Source: Oscillospiraceae bacterium
Lineage (GTDB): Bacteria > Bacillota > Clostridia > Christensenellales > Aristaeellaceae
Direction: 5' to 3'
DNA length: 9,625 bases
Assembly: GCA_031266295.1 (NCBI GenBank)
Contig: JAISBH010000066.1
Location: 1 to 9,625, forward strand
The notes under the pieces are model-generated. The model was not told the DNA's origin and searched no databases. It worked only from the letters and a program-made list of their open reading frames with translations. Shown piece after piece: positions 6,406-9,625 of the stretch. Positions within the stretch are counted from its first letter, which is position 1; every line of letters begins with the position of its first letter. Both the position numbers and the translations under genes were made by a program.

Positions 6406-7505
6406 TTCACGATAAGGCCTTCGACCAGCCAATCGATTGAGGTGATTTCGGCGTCGGTCAGACGCTGTCCAGTCTGGACGCGCACCGCGCCGGTGTTGTC
6501 CTTGATCTCGCCGTCGAACACGTCAAACTCGCCGGAGAGGATCTTCGCTGCCGCTTCGTCGATAAGCGCCTGTGCGCGAGGATCGTTGTTTGCGGTCAGC
6601 TCCGACAGCCCGACGAGGCCTTCCTTCATGCCCATGAACGAGTTCTCCGGCGTCCACGCGCCGTCGATGACGGACTGTACCGCCGCAGTCACGTACGCGC
6701 CCCAATTCCAAATGGGCGAGCACAGTTCCGCGTCCGGCGCGTCGTCGCTCATGTCGGCGTTATAGCCCACGCCCCACACGCCGCGGTTCTGCGCCGCGAT
6801 CTGTGGCATAGAGGTATCCTGATGCTGGGCGATTACGTCGCAGCCCAGATCAAGCAGCGCCTCGGCGGCCTGGCGTTCGACGGTCGGGTCATACCATGTG
6901 CTGGTGTACTGGATATAGACCTCGGCTTCCGGATTGACGGATCGCACGCCCAGCGTGAACGCGTCCGCGCCGCCGTTCACTTCGGGGTTGCTGAACGCTG
7001 CGACATAGCCGATCTTGCCCGACTGTGTCTTGAGCCCCGCCGCGATGCCGCTCAGGTAGCGCGGCTGGTATATGCGGCCGAAATAATTGTTGAAATTGAC
7101 GCCGTTTGACTTATAGCCGGAGCAATGGCTAAATATGACGTTCGGATACTCGGCGGCCAGCGCCTCGGTGTAGTCCATAAACCCGTATGATGTGGTGAAT
7201 ATGATCTGGCAGCCCTGTTCAATCAGCTCAAGAATAGCGTTTTCACAGGCCGCGTCTTCTGATACATTGGTCTTGTAGAGCACTTGTTCATCGGTCAGGC
7301 CCAGTGCGGCCTGCATGGCCAGCGTGCCCTGGTGATGTGCGTATGTATAACCCTTGTCGCTCACGTCGCCGATATACACGAAACCGACCTTTAGCTGATC
7401 CTTGGGTACAGGCGCGAACTCGGCGTTTGCGCTTAACATGCTGAATGAACAGAGCGCGAGAACCAGCGCGGCGATAATCGCAACACGCCTAGCATTGCTG
7501 TGCAT
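6402..7505 (-). CDS. BMP-family ABC transporter substrate-binding protein
   Basis: This is the solute receptor of the Nup-type importer (BMP/Med/PnrA-like family, COG1744 type), 367 aa. I chose the ATG at 7505 because GAGGAGGAG sits 6 nt upstream; seven further codons are open but overlap that site. The signal peptide runs MHSNARR, hydrophobic core, SANA, with likely type I cleavage after Ala28. No lipobox is present (LALC lacks the small residue before Cys). The mature part starts with LKVGFVYIGDVSDKGYTYAHHQG. This is the subclade whose ligand loop has a GYTYAHxQG pattern, not the Asp-Lys-Ser-Phe-Asn pattern of PnrA-type nucleoside receptors. Later come GRIYQPRYLSGIAAG, TSTWYDPTVERQAAEALL and a WNWGAYV segment, all typical of that subclade. 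Purine bases or nucleosides are the best guess. It is first in its operon, behind a strong promoter and ahead of an attenuator. Confidence 0.93.
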   Translation of the reverse strand: MHSNARRVAIIAALVLALCSFSMLSANAEFAPVPKDQLKVGFVYIGDVSDKGYTYAHHQGTLAMQAALGLTDEQVLYKTNVSEDAACENAILELIEQGCQIIFTTSYGFMDYTEALAAEYPNVIFSHCSGYKSNGVNFNNYFGRIYQPRYLSGIAAGLKTQSGKIGYVAAFSNPEVNGGADAFTLGVRSVNPEAEVYIQYTSTWYDPTVERQAAEALLDLGCDVIAQHQDTSMPQIAAQNRGVWGVGYNADMSDDAPDAELCSPIWNWGAYVTAAVQSVIDGAWTPENSFMGMKEGLVGLSELTANNDPRAQALIDEAAAKILSGEFDVFDGEIKDNTGAVRVQTGQRLTDAEITSIDWLVEGLIVK

Positions 7506-7529
7506 GGCAATCTCCTCCTCTAACACCTT

Positions 7530-7549
7530 GGGACGGCGTTCGGCCGCCC
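7530..7549 (-). promoter_or_regulatory. Leader hairpin upstream of the BMP binding-protein gene
   Basis: On the minus strand GGGCGGC pairs with GCCG-T-CCC (one bulged base) around the loop CGAAC. It lies between the predicted transcription start and the ribosome binding site. No T-run follows, so it is not a terminator. It may stabilise the mRNA 5' end or bind a regulator; it is too small to be a known riboswitch. Confidence 0.35.
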
Positions 7550-7561
7550 GTTAACTTGTTC

Positions 7562-7590
7562 ATTATACGCCATCGTTCGATCAATTTCAA
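7562..7590 (-). promoter_or_regulatory. Strong sigma-A-type promoter of the Nup-type operon
   Basis: On the minus strand TTGAAA (7590-7585), a 17-nt spacer and TATAAT (7567-7562) lie about 55 nt upstream of the binding-protein ATG. The start is expected near 7555. This near-consensus match fits high expression of a solute receptor and separates the operon from the yajC-fucU block upstream. Confidence 0.85.
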
Positions 7591-7612
7591 CAACATAATA
7601 TGGTTGCTGCGC

Positions 7613-7654
7613 TATAAACGACAATCCCCCTCGCCCATGGGCTGCGGGGGATTG
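7613..7654 (-). terminator. Terminator of the yajC-fucU operon
   Basis: CAATCCCCC (7654-7646 on the minus strand) pairs perfectly over 9 bp with GGGGGATTG (7630-7622). The interior can extend the hairpin through GCCC-AT-GGGC. It starts 8 nt after the fucU stop. The tail TCGTTTAT is only moderately T-rich, so termination may be partial. Confidence 0.65.
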
Positions 7655-7662
7655 CGCCGCCA

Positions 7663-8097
7663 TTATGACGGTATGACGCCCTTTTTCAATACAATGTTGG
7701 CGTACAGCGCGCCCTCGCCCGTCTGCACGACCGCGTAAGCCTGCTTCGCGCGCTCGTAGAACGCGAAACGCTCGACGTTCTCGATCTTGGCCTCCGGCGC
7801 GTATTTTGCTATTATCGCGCGGTAATCGGCCCAGATCGCCGGACTATCTCCTACCGGATCGCCCGGAACCACCTGCATCAGCGCGACCGGAGCCTCGACG
7901 TAAGTATCCAGCGGATACAGCGCGAGTATGGCGTCCAGCAGCGCGGGTATCGGCTGGCCGTCGCAGCGTACGAGCCGCTTACCCATAGCCGCGCCTGGGA
8001 AGTTACCGTCGCCCAGCGCCAGTTCGTCGCCGTGCCCCATCTCATCCAATATCTTCAGCAATTCAGGCGGAATCAATGGTGATATACCTTTGAGCAT
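7663..8097 (-). CDS. fucU: RbsD/FucU-family sugar mutarotase (L-fucose mutarotase-like)
   Basis: The protein (144 aa, normal family length) should interconvert anomers of a sugar, in the FucU case alpha- and beta-L-fucose, in the cytoplasm. It follows the FucU pattern end to end. It opens MLKGISPLIPPELLKILDEMGHGDE, with the conserved His22. ALGDGNFPG follows at 28-35, RFAFYERA at 110-117, and NIVLKKGVIP at 134-143 ends it. FYERA and the closing LKKG point to FucU over RbsD. The ATG at 8097 has GGGAG about 9 nt upstream. The gene begins 19 nt after yajC ends and is followed by a hairpin terminator, so the two are one transcript. No fucose catabolic or sugar transport gene is in the window, so the real substrate could be another sugar. 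Confidence 0.9.
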   Translation of the reverse strand: MLKGISPLIPPELLKILDEMGHGDELALGDGNFPGAAMGKRLVRCDGQPIPALLDAILALYPLDTYVEAPVALMQVVPGDPVGDSPAIWADYRAIIAKYAPEAKIENVERFAFYERAKQAYAVVQTGEGALYANIVLKKGVIPS

Positions 8098-8116
8098 AAC
8101 GATTCACTCCCAGCTA

Positions 8117-8536
8117 CTATATGAGCGTCTCCGCGTCGTTTGAGATCGACACCTCGTCTACGCTGCGGATGCCCCAGCGCGCTAGCACCAGTTCCGATTT
8201 TTCCTTACCCGGACCGACGGCGACGAGTATGTTATCGTCCCTGATGCCGGTGACGGTACCATGCATACCGCCGATCGTCGTGACACGGTCGCCTACCTTC
8301 AGGTTCGCGAGCATGTCCTTGACCTGCTTATCCTTCTTGCGCTGCGGACGAATCATCATGAAGTACAGCGCTACGCCGATCAGTAGGAACGGCACGAACT
8401 GCAGCACCATCGCCACAGGGCTGATGGCTTCCGCAGTCTCGGCCGCTGCGGGATCAATAACGGCGTCGGTCACGGCTGGCGCCACGTCGGATACCGCGTC
8501 CAAAAGCGTCCATAGTTTTCCGGTCAGGAGATTCAT
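8117..8536 (-). CDS. yajC: Preprotein translocase accessory subunit YajC
   Basis: This is a single-span membrane protein of the Sec holotranslocon (SecDF-YajC), 139 aa. The transmembrane helix is at about 43-62 (MVLQFVPFLLIGVALYFM), followed directly by the family mark MIRPQRKKDK (61-70). The cytoplasmic domain GDRVTTIGGMHGTVTGI (82-98) comes next. The protein is longer than a typical ~90-110-aa YajC because of a ~42-residue Ala/Asp/Glu-rich N-terminal stretch. A start at Met43 would give a standard length but has no ribosome binding site, whereas the ATG at 8536 has AAGGCGGTG upstream at a slightly long spacing. yajC usually neighbours tgt, queA or secDF; here it leads an operon with fucU. 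Confidence 0.93.
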   Translation of the reverse strand: MNLLTGKLWTLLDAVSDVAPAVTDAVIDPAAAETAEAISPVAMVLQFVPFLLIGVALYFMMIRPQRKKDKQVKDMLANLKVGDRVTTIGGMHGTVTGIRDDNILVAVGPGKEKSELVLARWGIRSVDEVSISNDAETLI

Positions 8537-8583
8537 CGTTAATACACACCGCCTTATTGTATTTGTCCAACCAACTCATCCTT

Positions 8584-8612
8584 ATTATACCTGTCTCGAT
8601 ATTCCGGCGCAA
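8584..8612 (-). promoter_or_regulatory. Promoter of yajC-fucU
   Basis: On the minus strand TTGCGC (8612-8607), a 17-nt spacer and a consensus TATAAT (8589-8584) give a start near 8577 and a ~40-nt leader. The -35 matches only its first half, while the -10 is perfect. Confidence 0.65.
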
Positions 8613-8680
8613 TGACGTAATGAAGGTAATTAGGAAAGTTCACCGAATGTTCATGAATTTCAGTATGATCGGCTCCGCTC

Positions 8681-8709
8681 TTGCAATTACCGCAAGCATC
8701 TGCTTTAAT
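8681..8709 (+). promoter_or_regulatory. Likely promoter of the nucleotide pyrophosphatase gene
   Basis: TTGCAA (8681-8686), a 17-nt spacer and TTTAAT (8704-8709) put transcription start near 8716, a ~33-nt leader ending in AGGAGG (8734-8739). It is divergent from the yajC promoter within the same intergenic region. Confidence 0.5.
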
Positions 8710-8748
8710 AGCAAGCGACAACCACCGTCGAAGAGGAGGTAATTCGCT

Positions 8749-9393
8749 ATGCTCTCCGCGTTACAGAATCGGCAATGCGCGCAGCTTATCTACGGCACGG
8801 GCAACCTCGCCAAGCTTTCATCCATGAAAACCGCTCTTGCACCTCTAGGCATTCAAATCATCGGCTTTAATGAAACGGGAGCTCCCCTGCCGGATATAGT
8901 CGAAAACGGCGGCACGCCTTTGGAGAACGCCAGGATCAAGGCGCTGGCGTATTACGATGTATTGAAGAGGCCTGTGTTCGCTTGCGATTCGGGATTGTAT
9001 ATTGAAGGATTACCCGGCGACGAGCAGCCGGGCGTGCATGTCCGCATGGTTGGCGGCAAGCGGCTGAACGACGACGACATGATTGAACACTATTCGGCCA
9101 TTGCCGGGCGCTTAGGCGGCAAGGCTGCGGCGCGATACATGAATGGAATCTGCCTTATTATGGACAGCGGCAGAATCTATGAGCATTTCGGAGACGATAT
9201 CGCCGGCGAGCCGTTCTATATAACATCAGTGCCGCACAGCAGGCGCGTGCCAGGCTTCCCTTTGGACAGTCTGTCGGTTCACATACCCAGCGGCAGGTAT
9301 TACTTTGACGGGGATTGTGTCACCGGGGACGTTGGGATCTTTGACGAAGGGTTTCGGGCGTTTTTTCGCAAAGCGCTGGCTGAATCCGCGTAA
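8749..9393 (+). CDS. Divergent ITPase/RdgB-family nucleotide pyrophosphatase (HAM1-like)
   Basis: This is predicted to hydrolyse non-canonical purine nucleoside triphosphates (ITP, dITP, XTP) to monophosphate plus pyrophosphate, keeping deaminated bases out of nucleic acids. Length (214 aa) fits the family. The N-terminal half is recognisable. IYGTGNLAKLSSM (14-26) is the triphosphate-binding start, and PDIVENGGTPLENARIKAL (48-66) is the metal/phosphate Glu-Asn segment. FACDSGLYIEGLPG (77-90) holds the catalytic Asp80-Ser-Gly. The C-terminal half is unusual. The FGYDPIF base-recognition motif and SHR are not found; residues 162-187 read PHSRRVPGFPLDSL and on, with a YYFDGD tail. Substrate choice may therefore differ. 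The ATG at 8749 has a perfect AGGAGG 9 nt upstream. The gene is monocistronic and converges on the tRNA gene. Confidence 0.8.
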   Translation: MLSALQNRQCAQLIYGTGNLAKLSSMKTALAPLGIQIIGFNETGAPLPDIVENGGTPLENARIKALAYYDVLKRPVFACDSGLYIEGLPGDEQPGVHVRMVGGKRLNDDDMIEHYSAIAGRLGGKAAARYMNGICLIMDSGRIYEHFGDDIAGEPFYITSVPHSRRVPGFPLDSLSVHIPSGRYYFDGDCVTGDVGIFDEGFRAFFRKALAESA

Positions 9394-9440
9394 TGGAGTT
9401 TATGCCGCGGACAGGTGCGGGTAATGACGTGGAACATGGC

Positions 9441-9468
9441 AAAAATCCCGAGGTATTCCCTCGGGATT
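9441..9468 (-). terminator. Intrinsic terminator of the tRNA-Gly gene
   Basis: On the minus strand AATCCCGAGG (9468-9459) pairs perfectly over 10 bp with CCTCGGGATT (9453-9444) around GAATA, ending in TTTTT (9445-9441, of which two are in the stem). It lies five bases after the encoded CCA. On the plus strand no T-run follows, so it should not stop the converging pyrophosphatase transcript efficiently. Confidence 0.85.
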
Positions 9469-9473
9469 CCAAA

Positions 9474-9547
9474 TGGAGCGGGTGATGGGAATCGAACCCA
9501 CGTATCCAGCTTGGAAGGCTGGTGTTCTACCATTGAACTACGCCCGC
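9474..9547 (-). tRNA. tRNA-Gly (anticodon TCC)
   Basis: The cloverleaf is complete at 74 nt including an encoded CCA. The acceptor is GCGGGCG with CACCCGC, and the D arm GTTC-AATGGTA-GAAC. The anticodon arm is CCAGC-CTTCCAA-GCTGG, with TCC reading GGA and other Gly codons. The variable loop is ATAC, the T arm GTGGG-TTCGATT-CCCAT, and T is the discriminator base. One acceptor pair is broken: position 6 is C opposite A67. Everything else matches a normal Bacillota tRNA-Gly, and it has its own promoter and terminator, so it is probably functional. Confidence 0.96.
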
Positions 9548-9568
9548 CTGTTTGCGTTTAGCCACAGC

Positions 9569-9597
9569 ATAATACCATCTTCTGATTATGTTGTCAA
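9569..9597 (-). promoter_or_regulatory. Promoter of tRNA-Gly
   Basis: On the minus strand a consensus TTGACA (9597-9592), a 17-nt spacer and TATTAT (9574-9569) set transcription start about 15 nt upstream of the mature tRNA 5' end. This is the strongest -35 in the window, as expected for a stable RNA. Confidence 0.88.
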
Positions 9598-9625
9598 TAT
9601 TTTTGCGCGATCTCCAACGCGATTG

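Noticed and set aside
8620..8742. 40-codon frame with a possible membrane segment just upstream of the pyrophosphatase gene
   Set aside because: It has no ribosome binding site and its stop falls in the next gene's AGGAGG. A good promoter (8681-8709) lies within it, so it is more likely a leader region; a small protein is not excluded.
9300..9533. 77-codon minus-strand frame near the right end
   Set aside because: It is a translation of the tRNA-Gly gene and the antisense of the pyrophosphatase gene.

Overview
The window looks like a chromosomal piece of a GC-rich Gram-positive-type bacterium, most likely an anaerobic Bacillota/Clostridia lineage. The signs are sigma-A-type promoters (TTGAAA-17-TATAAT, TTGACA-17-TATTAT), AGGAGG-type ribosome binding sites, a tRNA gene with encoded CCA, U-tailed intrinsic terminators and a Nup/BMP nucleoside-type ABC transporter. 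This is inferred from style and gene families; nothing in the window fixes the genus.

Bases 1-820 hold no convincing gene. They form a repeat island: a nested, imperfect palindrome about 461 bp long, then two direct copies of a ~106-nt hairpin-rich repeat. Another palindromic repeat (about 822-867) forms the last codons of the first gene. Sister copies inside both the palindrome and the direct repeats differ at paired positions in ways that keep local stems intact.

Bases 821-7505 are two co-directional minus-strand transport blocks. In transcription order the first is a BMP-family substrate-binding protein, a two-domain ATPase and two permeases (a complete NupNOPQ-type importer), read from a strong promoter at 7562-7590 with 4-bp ATGA or 20-bp overlaps between genes. 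A strong intrinsic terminator lies just after the binding-protein gene, inside the first codons of the ATPase gene, and probably attenuates the downstream genes. The second block, from its own promoter at 2712-2739, is a lipoprotein of the NitT/TauT (NMT1/SsuA-like) binding-protein family and its permease. Its ATPase is absent; the repeat island lies where it would be expected.

Bases 7663-8536 hold a yajC-fucU operon (Sec accessory protein plus an RbsD/FucU-family sugar mutarotase) on the minus strand, with its own promoter and terminator. Divergent from it is a plus-strand gene for a divergent ITPase/RdgB-family nucleotide pyrophosphatase (8749-9393). It converges on a minus-strand tRNA-Gly(TCC) gene (9474-9547) that has a perfect promoter and terminator but a C-A mismatch in the acceptor stem.

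The metabolic theme is uptake and housekeeping of nucleosides or bases and other small organics. I see no defence, phage or CRISPR system. The least explained part is the 820-bp structured repeat island.
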